Positions 1 to 9,799 of a stretch of 64,000 nucleotides of DNA are shown here, piece by piece. The notes under the pieces were generated by a model. It worked only from the letters and a program-made list of their open reading frames with translations, had not been told where the DNA came from and did no database searches. Location: positions 124,001-188,000 of the forward strand of contig JAWZYU010000121.1 in assembly GCA_038380435.1 (NCBI GenBank), given 5' to 3'. The translations under genes were made by a program, and so were the position numbers. The stretch's first letter is position 1, and each line of letters starts with the position of its first letter. The DNA comes from Ryuthela nishihirai (taxonomy: Eukaryota > Arthropoda > Arachnida > Araneae > Heptathelidae).

Positions 1-236
1 GCAGAACAAACTCTTGTGTGTAGGAAGTTTTTCCCAGAAACAAAGATATAAAGAGCACTTCTGAGATAACATGCAGAAATTTTACAGCAGATGTCATGTT
101 ATGTAATGGAGAATATTGATTTAACAGCACCTGTATTCTAATACATAGGAAAGTCATTTATTGGTGAAATATGCAAAGAAAGTTTCAAAAGCAAGCTTTT
201 GCTCTAATATCAGTATTTTACAAACACAATACATTT
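1..236 (+). pseudogene. Decayed C2H2 zinc-finger segment, paralogue of 42287-42521
   Basis: This stretch is almost identical, base for base, to 42287-42521, with only scattered substitutions. In one frame it contains the relic CEICKESF-like half of a C2H2 finger (GTGAAATATGCAAAGAAAG near 170), the same idiom as the zinc-finger array at 43.9-45.7 kb. No finger is complete and stops are frequent, so I read it as a duplicated, decayed flank of a zinc-finger gene. Which copy is older cannot be told from here. Confidence 0.6.
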
Positions 237-302
237 TTTTGGTCGCATGAAGATTATTATGGTATGTTACATCTTTTTTGTAGATTATATTTGAATTCGT
301 AA

Positions 303-569
303 TTAATAAACTCTTTGAAGAAGGCTATATTTATCACAATTCATAAAATTAAAAATTTAATTATCAAACGTATAGATGTAAGAGATAAACAAAATAATAC
401 GGCCATGCATCTACTTCAGAATTGTGATGATAACTTTTGTGAAAACTGTGATAATAACTTTTGCTATGATGATGTCTATTCTATTCTGATTCATTGTGGA
501 GCAAATCCATTCGCATTAAATAACAAAGGAGAAACGGCATTACCGAGGGATAAAATTCACCTTATATAA
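303..569 (+). pseudogene. Small ankyrin-repeat-like ORF, start missing
   Basis: The frame is open from 303 to a TAA at 567-569 and has no ATG; the first usable near-cognate codon is TTG at 315. The protein resembles one and a half ankyrin repeats: an NTAMHLL segment, then a helix-turn-helix with ILIHCGANPFALNNKGETAL, where CGANP and NKGETAL are typical ankyrin positions. Ankyrin repeats bind protein partners. Between them sits an acidic insertion with two C-x2-C pairs (NFCENCDNNFC). At about 84 codons it is far shorter than any ankyrin protein, so it is a fragment or a decayed gene. The neighbouring J-domain and RS-rich frames have the same compact AT-rich style. Confidence 0.4.
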
Positions 570-806
570 ACTATGGTACTTACAGTGGAATTGAATGTAA
601 TTTGGAATATATGTAGGTAAATAAAAATTATTTAAGTTTTTACTTGTTTTTATTGTTTTTACTTGTTTTTATTTTACTTATTTTTACAAAGTTTTGTTTG
701 ATATAAATAAGGTAGGGATGTGAAAAGATCATATAAAAATCATAAAGTTTAATGTAAATAAGGTAAGGATGTGAAAAGATCACATAAAAATCTTGTTTCA
801 ATCATA
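570..806. repeat. AT-rich spacer with a two-copy direct repeat
   Basis: There is no gene here. A roughly 51-bp unit is present twice (about 700-750 and 751-797), sharing GGTARGGATGTGAAAAGATC. T-rich runs of TTTTTACTTG lie just upstream. Confidence 0.5.
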
Positions 807-1552
807 CTACTCTTAAAAGAACCAAAATCAACGTAATGTTTCAATAATAGAATGTTTTAATTAATAACACTTGAGAAATTACTCTTAAAAGAACCAAAAT
901 CAATGTAATGTTTCAATAATAGAATGTTTTAATTAATAACACTTGAGAAATTACTCTTAAAAGAACCAAAATCAATGTAATGTTTCAATAATAGAATGTT
1001 TTAATTAATAACACTTGAGAAATTACTCTTAAAAGAACCAAAATCAATGTAATGTTTCAATAATAGAATGTTTTAATTAATAACACTTGAGAAATTACTC
1101 TTAAAAGAACCAAAAACAATGTAATGTTTCAATAATAGAATGTTTTAATTAATAACACTTGAGAAATTACTCTTAAAAGAACCAAAATCAATGTAATGGT
1201 TCAATAATAGAATGTTTTAATTAATAACACTTGAGAAATTACTCTTAAAAGAACCAAAATCAATGTAATGGTTCAATAATAGAATGTTTTAATTAATAAC
1301 ACTTGAGAAATTACTCTTAAAAGATCCAAAATCAATGTAATGTTTCAATAATAGAATGTTTTAATTAATAACACTTGAGAAATTACTCTTAAAAGAACCA
1401 AAATCAATGTAATGTTTCAATAATAGAATGTTTTAATTAATAACACTTGAGAAATTACTCTTAAAAGAACCAAAATCAATGCAATGTTTCAATAATAGAA
1501 TGTTTCAATTAATAACACTTGAGAAATTACTCTTAAAAGAACCAAAATCAAT
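807..1552. repeat. 72-bp tandem repeat, about 10.3 units
   Basis: A unit beginning ATTACTCTTAAAAGAACC and ending AACACTTGAGAA repeats with an exact 72-bp period at 878, 950, 1022, 1094, 1166, 1238, 1310, 1382 and 1454. A diverged first unit begins near 807 and a partial unit begins at 1526. Units differ by single bases only. No frame through it encodes an evident protein. The uniform spacing argues for recent expansion or homogenisation. It lies directly upstream of the J-domain ORF. Confidence 0.9.
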
Positions 1553-1607
1553 AGAACGACAGAGTCAGACAATAAACGGTAAACCATAAGTCAATGTGTG
1601 TAAAAAC

Positions 1608-1625
1608 AAGCTTATATATATATAT
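1608..1625 (+). promoter_or_regulatory. Possible TATA element upstream of the J-domain ORF
   Basis: A TATATATATATA run lies about 30-45 bp before the ATG at 1656 in an otherwise mixed sequence. A TATA-type promoter is possible, but AT-rich DNA makes chance likely. Confidence 0.2.
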
Positions 1626-1655
1626 CAATGTTTCAAGATATATCAAGCTTAAAAC

Positions 1656-1886
1656 ATGGTGAAAGAAACTTCATATTATGATGATATTCTTGAAATTGAA
1701 CCAAATTGTAGTCAAGAAGAAATAAAAAAGGCTTATAGAAAACTTGCACTAAAATATCATCCAGATAAAAATACTTCTGAAGAATCAGAAGAAATGTTTA
1801 AAAAAATATCTGAAGCTTATGAAACATTAAGTGATCCAAATAAAAGAGAAATATACGACATTCACGGGAACAAGTTCAATCTTTAG
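1656..1886 (+). CDS. J-domain (DnaJ-like) protein, J domain only
   Basis: The 76-residue frame starts at an ATG in good context (AAAACATGG). It is almost entirely a J domain, the module that stimulates Hsp70 ATPase. Residues 7-12 give the helix I region, helix II is [15 protein letters not shown], the diagnostic HPD tripeptide is at residues 35-37, and helices III-IV follow ([14 protein letters not shown], then DPNKREIY). It stops right after helix IV, where cellular class A/B proteins continue into G/F, zinc and C-terminal domains. It is intact and intron-less. Either it is a truncated retrocopy of a cellular J protein or a genuine J-only gene such as large DNA viruses can carry. The sequence similarity is plainly eukaryotic-type. 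A long inverted repeat begins at its 3' end. Confidence 0.75.
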   Translation: MVKETSYYDDILEIEPNCSQEEIKKAYRKLALKYHPDKNTSEESEEMFKKISEAYETLSDPNKREIYDIHGNKFNL

Positions 1887-2080
1887 TTCAATCTTGCTTC
1901 AATCTTTAGTTCAGTCTTGCTGCAATCTTTAGTTCAATCTCTAGTTCAATCTTGCTTCAATCTCTAGTTCAATCTTGCTTCAAGATTGAACTAGAGATTG
2001 AAGCAAGATTGAACTAAAGATTGCAGCAAGATTGAACTAAAGATTGAACTAAATATTGAAGCAAGATTTAACTAAAGATT
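1877..2080. terminator. Long inverted repeat at the 3' end of the J-domain ORF
   Basis: The segment is built from variants of TTCAATCTTTAG/TTCAATCTTGC on the left and their complements on the right. Around a 5-nt loop at 1977-1981 the stem CTCTAGTTCAATCTT / AAGATTGAACTAGAG is perfect. Pairing continues outward for most of 90 bp per side, with one extra unit on the left arm. As RNA it would form one very stable hairpin beginning at the stop codon. A role in 3'-end formation is inference; it could simply be an inverted tandem-repeat duplication. Confidence 0.7.
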
Positions 2081-2536
2081 TTATAGTTTTATTTCTGAAA
2101 AATTATTTTTGAAAAAAGAATTTTTAAAAAGTTAAACGATAAAGTTAAATTATTAATGTTAAGTAAATTTAGAAATTAATGTTAAGTAAGAAAATAATGT
2201 TAAAATTTTTAATTCAAAAATTTATTTTTTAAAGTCTTTTTTTTCCCACCCACCTCCCTAGACGGTGTTTTATATTTATAGTTTATTTCTGAAAAAATTA
2301 TTTTTGAAAAAAGAATTTTTAAATATTTTTTATAAAAATTTTTTATAATGATTAATCTATTTTTCATTATGATTAATTTTAAAATTTAAAAAATTTAAAT
2401 TTAAAATTATAATTTATAATGAATAATAAATCCTATTAGTCTTTTATCTTTATGAATTTTTGGGTTATTTATAGAGAATATAGGGACTTAGACTCAATTA
2501 TTTAGGACAAATACTCAAGACTAATCAATGACTTAG
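2081..2536. other. AT-rich gap, no gene seen
   Basis: The interval is mostly runs of A and T, with duplicated short segments such as TTTCTGAAAAATTATTTTTGAA at about 2091 and 2285. I see no coding region. Confidence 0.5.
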
Positions 2537-2584
2537 TTCAACAATTCTTTAAATGACAGCTCAACGATACTCAACAGAAATGCT

Positions 2585-3202
2585 TTGAATTCCTATATAG
2601 AAAAATATTCCGAATTTCATGAATGGAAAGTTGATAAGCTTTTTCCTAAAACTTTATTGAACTCGTACTATATAAAAGGTATTCAAACGATAATAAAAGT
2701 ATCAAAAATGTGTGACCTAATAGAATCCGACAAGCCACAAGGAGAATTAATAAGAAGTGTGGAATCGCCAATTGCTCCTATTAACTGTGCGTCTCTGTCA
2801 CCAATAAGATTTCCAAGTTCTCCAATAAAATCTTCATCTAGAAAAAGATCAATATCTTCGGAAAATTCTGATTCTCCAGCAAGGTTTAAATCTCAAGTAA
2901 AATATATAACACCAGTCAAATATCCAAAGTCTCCACCTCAATCTAGATCTCCATCCGACTGCAGGACAAGAACTAGGTCTCCATCCGACCGCAGGACAAG
3001 AACTAGGTCTCCATCCGACCGCAGGACAAGAACTAGGTCTCCATCCGACCGCAGGACAAGATTTCCTCCATATAAATCACAAACAAAATCCAGATCTCCA
3101 GTAAATTCTCCTCCATATAAATTACAAACAAGATCTCAATATTCTAAATTCCATTCACCATGTATATACCAATCAAAACATACAAGTTATCCGTATAGAT
3201 GA
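2585..3202 (+). CDS. RS/proline-rich basic protein, 5' end uncertain
   Basis: The frame is open from 2537 without an ATG; 2585 is a TTG, and the first ATG (MCDLIES) is at 2709, giving about 164 residues. The first 40 residues look globular. The rest is low-complexity and basic: SSPIKSSSRKRS, then four copies of a 10-residue RSPSDRRTRT unit made by 30-bp DNA repeats (about 2948-3057), then SPPYK and LQTRSQ elements. RS-type tails mediate RNA binding or packaging of nucleic acid and are phosphorylated. After the TGA at 3200-3202 the same composition resumes (RSRSTRTRSRSPQ) to about 3391 in a shifted frame, so the C-terminus was lost by mutation. The family is unrecognised. DNA-virus basic proteins and splicing-factor tails are both possible analogues. 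Confidence 0.4.
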   Translation: MNSYIEKYSEFHEWKVDKLFPKTLLNSYYIKGIQTIIKVSKMCDLIESDKPQGELIRSVESPIAPINCASLSPIRFPSSPIKSSSRKRSISSENSDSPARFKSQVKYITPVKYPKSPPQSRSPSDCRTRTRSPSDRRTRTRSPSDRRTRTRSPSDRRTRFPPYKSQTKSRSPVNSPPYKLQTRSQYSKFHSPCIYQSKHTSYPYR

Positions 3203-3391
3203 GAAAAAACATGGTACTCATCCAAAAAAAAAATTAGATCACAAACAAGGTCTAGGTCCACCCGAACCAGGTCTAGGTCTCCCCAAACCAGGTCTAAATC
3301 TCCACCATACCAACACCCTCAACCAAACATCAATCCTCAACCAAATCTCAATCAAACATCAATACTACAAAAGGATAGTTTGGGCTTTTAA
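3203..3391 (+). pseudogene. Out-of-frame C-terminal extension of the RS-rich ORF
   Basis: Directly after the TGA, another frame encodes further RS and proline-rich sequence (TRSRSTRTRSRSPQTRSKSP, then a PNINPQPN stretch) to a TAA near 3391. The continuity of composition shows that it belonged to the preceding frame before a stop and a frameshift. Confidence 0.5.
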
Positions 3392-3416
3392 AAAACAATT
3401 TACCAACAAAGATTAC

Positions 3417-3569
3417 ATGATTACTATTAATAATATTAAAAAAACTAATACAAATATTATTGGGTCGTTTTCGTTAACTTCAATATACGATATTCCAAAT
3501 TGTGTAAAATATAGTGTCTGGGATAATTTAAAAATTACAAAAAAAACTTTTTTCCAAACAATAGTGTAA
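3417..3569 (+). pseudogene. Short unrecognised ORF fragment
   Basis: This is a 50-residue ATG frame (MITINNIKKTNTNIIGSFSL at its start) ending in TAA, followed 32 bp later by another frame of the same AT-rich style. The two may be one gene broken by a frameshift. No domain is recognised. Confidence 0.25.
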
Positions 3570-3601
3570 AAATCACTACTTTTTATATTTATCCGGATTA
3601 C

Positions 3602-3800
3602 ATGTCTTATTTAATGACTCATAATGACATAAATTTCATAGCTAAAGAAATAGTACATTATTGTTATGTTATTTCAACTTTAAAATGTAAACAAATGTAT
3701 AATCAAATGAGAAAATTTGTTGGTCGTAAATATTTATTACCAAGTACATATGCAAGTATTAATCAGGATTGTTTTACCACTTTTATTGGAAGGTTTCCTT
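3602..3800 (+). pseudogene. Unrecognised ORF running into a retrotransposon fragment
   Basis: The frame starts at ATG 3602 (MSYLMTHNDINF) and encodes about 65 residues of unknown type. It then runs, without a stop, into sequence homologous to the non-LTR linker domain (NKRIKNLFANDNN against NKRVKDQLATDKN in LINE copy D). The ORF ending at 3934 is therefore a chimera made by the LINE junction, not one gene. Confidence 0.3.
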
Positions 3801-4235
3801 CAGAACACTATACTTCTGTTATTAATAAACGTATAAAGAATCTATTTGCAAATGATAACAATCTTAAGCTTGATAGCTTGGCTGAAAAAGCCGAGGAAGC
3901 AGCTGGACTTTGTATCAGCAGAGCAGATATTTAATGATATGTGTGTTAAGAAAAGGACAGGCATACAGGAATTAAAGGATGAGCATCATAATGTTATTGA
4001 AAGTGAACATTTGCTCATGGTTAGGTGGACTGAGCATTTCAGAAATGTTCTACTCCCATTGTTTGTACTTATGATATACCCATTACCAGCTTTAATCTTA
4101 GCCCTATATCACATTGTAGAGTTATTTTGGCTATTTATAAACATAAACTACATAAATCTGCAGTGGTAGATGAAATTACTATTGAAATGCTTAAAGCTGG
4201 GAATGTTTCTCTTTTACCACAGAGCTGACGGAAAT

Positions 4236-4312
4236 TTTGAAAATCTAAACTGACAGGCTCCTGTCAGGCCTCTGTGGCAAGCAGCTGCTTGAGGGGGTAT
4301 TTATTTATTTCT
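4236..4312 (+). repeat. SINE-B 3'-end fragment
   Basis: It carries the family's 3' signature: CTGACAGGCTCCTGTCAG, then GCAAGCAGCTGCTTGAGGGG and a TATTTATT tail. The tRNA head is absent. Confidence 0.7.
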
Positions 4313-4317
4313 ATTAT

Positions 4318-4497
4318 TTATTAGCCCTCGTGGCTACTAATTTAAGTGACCTGGCATCGAGCCCAGGGTAAGGCATGGATATATATGTCATCTTTCTGCT
4401 GCAGTCCTGCCATCCTCTCAGACCTAATATGGCTTATAAACTAACAGACTCCTGTCAGACCTCTGTTGAAAGCAGCTGCTTGAGGGGGTATTATTTT
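4318..4497 (+). repeat. SINE-B, diverged full-length copy
   Basis: A degenerate tRNA-like head (GTGGCTACTAATTTAAG, then a B-box-like ATCGAGCCC) is followed by GGTAAGGCATGGAT and the palindromic 3' end GCAGCTGCTTGAGGGGGTAT. Confidence 0.65.
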
Positions 4498-4707
4498 TGT
4501 GAAAGACATTGATCCTGAGGATTTTACTACAGAAATTATTACTATTTATTTTAAAAATTTGATTACGATTCTTGTGATAACAATAGTGGTATCAGCCTGC
4601 TCTTTCTTTGAAGTAAAGTTCTTTGCATTATTGTGTTTAAGAGAAATAATAATCTGATTGATGGACAACTGCATGATCAGCAGTGTGACTTCAAAATTGG
4701 TAGGGGA

Positions 4708-4713
4708 TGTGTA
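4708..4713. repeat. 6-bp target-site duplication (left), TGTGTA
   Basis: TGTGTA directly precedes the inverted terminus AGTAGGGGGATAAG and recurs as TGTGTA at 15862-15867 immediately after the right terminus. Removing the element and one copy restores a continuous RT reading frame (GRGCV then DQIF), which confirms the duplication. Confidence 0.9.
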
Positions 4714-5113
4714 AGTAGGGGGATAAGGAGAGTTCCGAGCCAGTAGCGGAGCTATGTTAATCCTATGGGCTCCGCCACCCGTGTGTTACAAGCTGGTGGC
4801 GAGCACATTGGTCAGAATTCTCACTGTTTTTAAAGACAAGTTGGAAAATGGTGAATAAAATACCTCCCTCCAGTAATGTATTAATCTGAAATTATTCAGT
4901 TAAATTGCAGAAAATCCATTAATAATTACCACCGACGTCCATCTTGGTTTCTACCCTCATCCAAAATTTCTAAGTCCAGACTCTGCCATTTTGAATACTG
5001 ACTCGCCTATTAGAAGTTCTGCCTTTCAAAGTATTTTTCCTCAGTAGCATTGTTTCTTTTCATTTACTGCGGGACAGTCTTTTAAATCAGTTTCTGTGGG
5101 ATAGTCCTTCTAG

Positions 5114-5136
5114 TATAAATACGACATCCATCAGTC
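5114..5136 (+). promoter_or_regulatory. Candidate core promoter of the left polymerase gene
   Basis: TATAAATA at 5114-5121 is followed by TCAGTC at 5131-5136, which matches the arthropod initiator consensus TCAGT. The spacing (about 19-23 bp) is a little short. The same pair is preserved in the right arm at 15448-15455. It precedes the reading frame by about 30-40 bp. Confidence 0.35.
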
Positions 5137-8100
5137 AGATTCCTCATTCTATTGTCAGACATTGACAGTGACGGTTCTCTGCTTCTCCGTGATTTTTTTC
5201 AACTGTTAGAAGGCAATAGTGATAGTTCTCCATGTCCTCGTGTAGTATCAGCTATTTTTACAACTCACTGTTTCATAATGCATCCATGCAATATACGCGA
5301 GAAGGCTTTCACGCTCCAGAAAAAACTCATTCGTCATATGAGAAATCATGATGGGAATAACCTATTTAAGTGCTCTGAATGCAAATCGACATTCTCAAGG
5401 AGAGGTGGCGTCCGACGTCACAAGTTATCCCACACCACCAGGAAAACCTACAAATGTGAAGAGTGCGCAATGGAGTTTGGGAGAAAAGACAGTCTTTTGC
5501 GCCATAAAAGAAACCACCACAATAATAAACGAAAACGTTCTGAAGATGAAAGGATTCCCCAGAAGAAACAAAAACCAGACCCTGAAGACCCCTGTCAGTT
5601 TACAGAAGAAATAAAAAGGACCCTGTCAACACATAAGCTGGTGGCAACGGATGAAACATCTGTTGACCTCACTTTTTTCCTTGAATCCTCACAGGAGTCA
5701 CTCATGACACATCTGAAAGAATTGACCTCGAAAGGTAGCATTAAATGGTACCTTGCTGTACAAGTGCGCTTCAGGCGAAAAGTTTCCCCTTCTACCTTCG
5801 AACACTGCACTCCATTTTTCCGAAGTAACTGTGCCACAAGTCTTCCTACATCATCCCTAAGCAGAGAATTGGATTCCGCATATAAGAAGATTAAGGCCTC
5901 ATTTGAAGAATTTGAAGGAGCACATAGTGGATGGACACTGGATGCTGTACTCCACGCTGAAATGAACATTGGGAAATATACACCTCTTGCAGGATCTAGT
6001 TATATCCCTACTCCAAGAGAATTACTGTTAAAACACGCTATTGTCAATGTATGTAATTCCGACCAAAAATCTTTTGTCTGGTCTGTTTCAGCCTCTTTGT
6101 ATCCTGCCACAGATCACCCGCAGCGTCTTAACAACTATATACATTTAGAAGAAAAATTAAACACATCTGGGCTAATTTACCCTGTTACAATAAATGAAAT
6201 ATCTAAATTCGAAAAAATGAACAATATTTCTGTTAATGTTTTTGGATATGAGAAAGAAGTGTTCCCACTCTACATCACACCATTCAGATTTAAAGCGCAC
6301 ACGAATCTCCTTTTATCGGATGATGAAAAGCAGCATTATTGCTCCATTAAGAATATGAGTAGACTTCTCAGTCCTCTCACCAAACATAACGGTGTACGTT
6401 TCTACTGTGATGACTGCCTTCACCGTTTCGCAAATGAATCACTCTTGAAGGATCATATCCCATATTGTCAAGAACATGGACCTCAGAGAGTAGAATTCCC
6501 AACTGAAGAAGAGAAATGGCTGAAATTCACAAATTTTAAGTTTCAGCAGCCTGTTCCATACGTGATTTATGCCGACTTTGAATAATTCCTAGTGAAAGTG
6601 GACACTTGTATGCCTAACCCTGAAAAATCTCACACCACTATCACGGCAAATCATGAACCCTGTGGATTTGCATATCTTATTGTTGGACCTGATGGCTGCA
6701 GCTATAAACCTCCGGTAGTTTATAGAGGTCCTAATGCAGTAGAAGAATTTTTAGAACGTCTGCTTAAAGAAGAAGAAAACATTAAAAATTTACTATCGAT
6801 GATAAAGCCAATGCAACTCTCGAATCATGAAGAGAAACTGTTTCGCGACGCTACTGACTGTCATATTTGTAAGCATGCTCTAGGAGCAGATCGTGTGAGA
6901 GATCACGATCATATAACAGGTAAATTCTGAGGAGCCGTCCATAATTCCTGTAATCTGAACTTTAAGTTAACCAATAGGATTCCAGTTATCTTCCACAACC
7001 TAAAGGGATATGACAGCCACTTTATTATGCAGGGAATCGGCAGAATCAAAAATAAGAAGATTAATTGCATTCCCAATAACATGGAAACATACATAACCTT
7101 CTCCCTGGGGACATTACATTTTATAGACTCCTATCAGTTTTTAAGCACATCCCTTGAGAAGCTAGTAAATAATTTATCACCAGATGAGTTCCATATTTTA
7201 AAGGAACATGTTGAAACTGAACGGTTACACCTGGTTTTGAGAAAAGGGGTTTACCCCTATGATCATATTGACAACAGTGAAAAGTTTGAAGAAATAGTAT
7301 TACCACCACGTGAAGCATTTTACAACCAACTCACAGAAGAAGCACTAGGGGAAGAAGACTACGCCCATGCAATAAGAGTATGGAATACATTCAACATAAA
7401 AAATCTAGGCCAGTATCATGACTTGTACCTGAAGACAGACGTACTCCTCTTAGCAGATGTTTTCGAAAGTTTCAGAAAAATATGCATCAGATACTATGAA
7501 ATCGATCCCTGTCATGTTTACACAGCTCCTGGATTAGCCTGGCAAGCATGCTTAAAAATGACAAATGTAAATCTTGAGTTGATAACTGACCCTACAATGT
7601 ACCTTTTCCTGGAAAAAGGCATACGAGGGGGAATTTCTGTGATATGTAATCGTCTTAGTACTGCAAACAACAAGTATTTGGACACCTATAATCCTCAGTT
7701 ATCCTCTAAATACATTATGTACTATGATGCTAACAATCTTTATGGACGGGCAATGTCACAATGCCTCCCTCAAAGCGATTTTCGATGGCTTAATAAAGAA
7801 GAAATAGCAGATCTAAATATTACGACAATTGTTGATGATTCAAATAAAGGATACATATTGGAAGTTGATTTAGATTATCCAGTTTCTCTGCACGACAAGC
7901 ATAATGATTATCCACTAGCACCTGAGAAACTTCAGATTACCAGCAGCATGCTATCCCCATATTGTCAAGAGGTTGCCCAAAGCCTAGGAATAAATACAAG
8001 TCAATCAGTCGTGAAATTAGCCCCAAATCTAAATTCTAAGGAAAAATATGTCCTTCATTATCGAAATCTCAAATAATATTTAGCCTTCGGTATGCAGCTG

Positions 8101-9094
8101 AAGAAAATACATCGCATTTTAGAATTTAATCAGTCTTGCTGGCTAAAACCATATATAGAATTTAATACAGATCAGCGGAAGAAAGCTAGAAACTACTTCG
8201 AGAAGGACTTCTTCAAACTGATGAATAATGCTGTGTTTGGAAAAACGATGGAAAATTTGAGAAATCGAGTGAAAATTGAATTCACTCAGATCCCGAAGAG
8301 AGTATATAAACTCGTAGCATCACCTGCTCTTCACGCTTTTCGTGTTTTTGACGACCTCGCATGTGTACAATCAAAGCTAACTAAATTGAAACTCAACAGG
8401 CTTATTTATGCTGGTTTCAGTATTCTAGATATTAGTAAACTATTGATGTATAACTTTCATTATGAGTATATTAGCCCAAAATATGGTGAAAAGGCTAAAT
8501 TATTGTTCACTGATACAGATTCACTGTGCTACGAACTTCAAACTGAGGATGTGTATGCTGATATGAAAGGCAATATAGATCATTTTGATACGTCCGACTA
8601 TCACATAGACCATGTTTTGCATAGTACACATAATAAAAAGGTACTAGGTAAATTGAAAGATGAACTTTCTGGAGTACCTATCAAACAATTTGCAGGCCTT
8701 CGTTCTAAAATGTATTCCCTTCAGAGTTTACATGAGGAGAAGAAGACGGGAAAGGAGTCCCCAAATACATCGTAGAAAGAACCTTCGTCACAAGAATTAC
8801 AGAGACTGCTTAATAAACAAATCACCTTGTCAAGTAGATTTGACAAGGATTCAAAGTAGCAACCACCATCTTCATACAGTGAAATGTGCAGAACTTGGTC
8901 TGTCACCATTTGACGATAAAAGATATATTTTAGAAAATGGTTATGACACCCTTTCGCACGGTCACTACGAAACAATGAAAAAAATAACAGAAAAAATGAA
9001 TATTTCACTGATTTTTAATATGTTTGAGCTATTTATGTATAAAAAATATGATAATTTTTTCCAAATGTATGCATATAACCCCCTATATATGTAA
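5119..9094 (+). pseudogene. Zinc-finger protein-primed DNA polymerase B (pPolB), left copy, broken
   Basis: This encodes a replicative DNA polymerase of the protein-primed B family. In order: three N-terminal C2H2 fingers (5278-5510; the first has lost its second Cys), a basic linker (NNKRKRSED), another C2HC-type finger (CDDCLHRF, about 6400), Exo I YADFE (6571-6585), an endonuclease-VII-like Cys/His module (CHICKH, then RDHDHITG, 6862-6921), Exo II GYDSHF (about 7006), Exo III YHDLYLKTDVLL (7413), Pol A YDANNLYG (about 7720), Pol B KLMNNAVFGKTMEN (about 8215), Pol C DTDS (8512) and KxY-type RSKMYS (8701). Damage: TAA at 6583-6585 and 8074-8076, TGA at 6928-6930, and small indels near 8740-8790 that shift the C-terminus. 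There is no ATG before the fingers; the frame opens at 5119 with TTG at 5152. All catalytic motifs survive. Confidence 0.9.
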
Positions 9095-9587
9095 AAATAT
9101 TACATGTCATCATTATTATATGTAGACAACTGTATGTAAACAACCATTTCCTCTGTTAACCTGCATTTTTTTTCTGTAAGCAGGCTGTAAAGTATAATCA
9201 GTGTGAAAAAAAAAAGCATCAATGTGAAATGTATAAAATTGTAAACCAATGGAAATCATTACATGTACACACATTATCATTGTTTCACCTAATACTTTGA
9301 AATCAATAAAAAATTTTAAATGAAATATATGTGTCATCCGAGTCTTATCTCTAGCAAGCGAGGAGATAAACAAGCATTATCACGGACACTCGAGGTGCTG
9401 AGTCATTACGTCGCTAGTATTGCGTTGGAAGCAGTTCACTCAGTCACTGTGAGAAAGCTCTTCTGGGAATCCATTTCTGGGATTACACTTATAATAAAAG
9501 TTTGATAATTCTCTAAATTTTCATGGTTTATCAAACATTACTTATAATTTCGCGATGTAGTGACGTTCTCAAGTATTAAGAAGTGGT

Positions 9588-9799
9588 GACGAGAGAAACT
9601 TGAAGCCTTTGCTCAGAGCGCCACCTAGCGGGATTTTCAGTAGTTTATTGCCAATCGAAGGATCCCCCTTTGCACAGTGCTTTCCCTCTATGACGTCACC
9701 ACCTGGACTTTGAACCAAGGGGGATTCCCCGGTTGGCAATAAACTACTGAAAATCCCGCTAGGTGGCGCTCTGAGCAAAGGCTTCAAGCTTCTCTCGTC
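9588..9799. mobile_element. Short foldback element at the arm/spacer junction
   Basis: GACGAGAGAA followed by CTTGAAGCCTTTGCTCAGAG and GCGCCACCTAGCGGG on the left is mirrored by the inverted sequence ending near 9799. The arms are about 70 bp, with weaker pairing inward (GGATCCCCCTTTG against CAAGGGGGATTCC) and a loop containing TGACGTCA. It looks like a MITE or hairpin remnant. No clear target duplication was found. Confidence 0.6.

Larger units (their letters stand above)
3795..4707 (+). mobile_element. Decayed APE-type non-LTR retrotransposon, left half
   Basis: Fragments match the linker and reverse-transcriptase domain of the LINE family at 23.8-40.9 kb: INKRIKN then SLAEKAEEAA, then RTGIQELKDEHHNV and RWTEHF, and finally IDGQLHDQQCDFKIGRGCV just before 4713. 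Many frameshifts and stops are present, and two SINE-B pieces are inserted at 4236-4497. The RT sequence resumes at 15868 beyond the polymerase element, with the next expected residues (DQIFSF), so this is the pre-insertion target. Confidence 0.75.
4714..9589 (+). repeat. Left inverted arm (4876 bp)
   Basis: It matches the reverse complement of 10972-15861 along its whole length, with scattered substitutions and small indels. Similarity stops sharply after AAGTGGTGA at 9589. It covers a ~400-bp leader, the polymerase gene and ~500 bp of 3' sequence. Confidence 0.9.

Noticed and set aside
807..1552. CRISPR-like array
   Set aside because: The units are contiguous 72-bp tandem repeats without unique spacers, and the genome is animal.
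3602..3934. A 110-codon gene ending in a LINE-like domain
   Set aside because: The C-terminal third is LINE linker sequence, so the ORF is a chance fusion across a repeat border.
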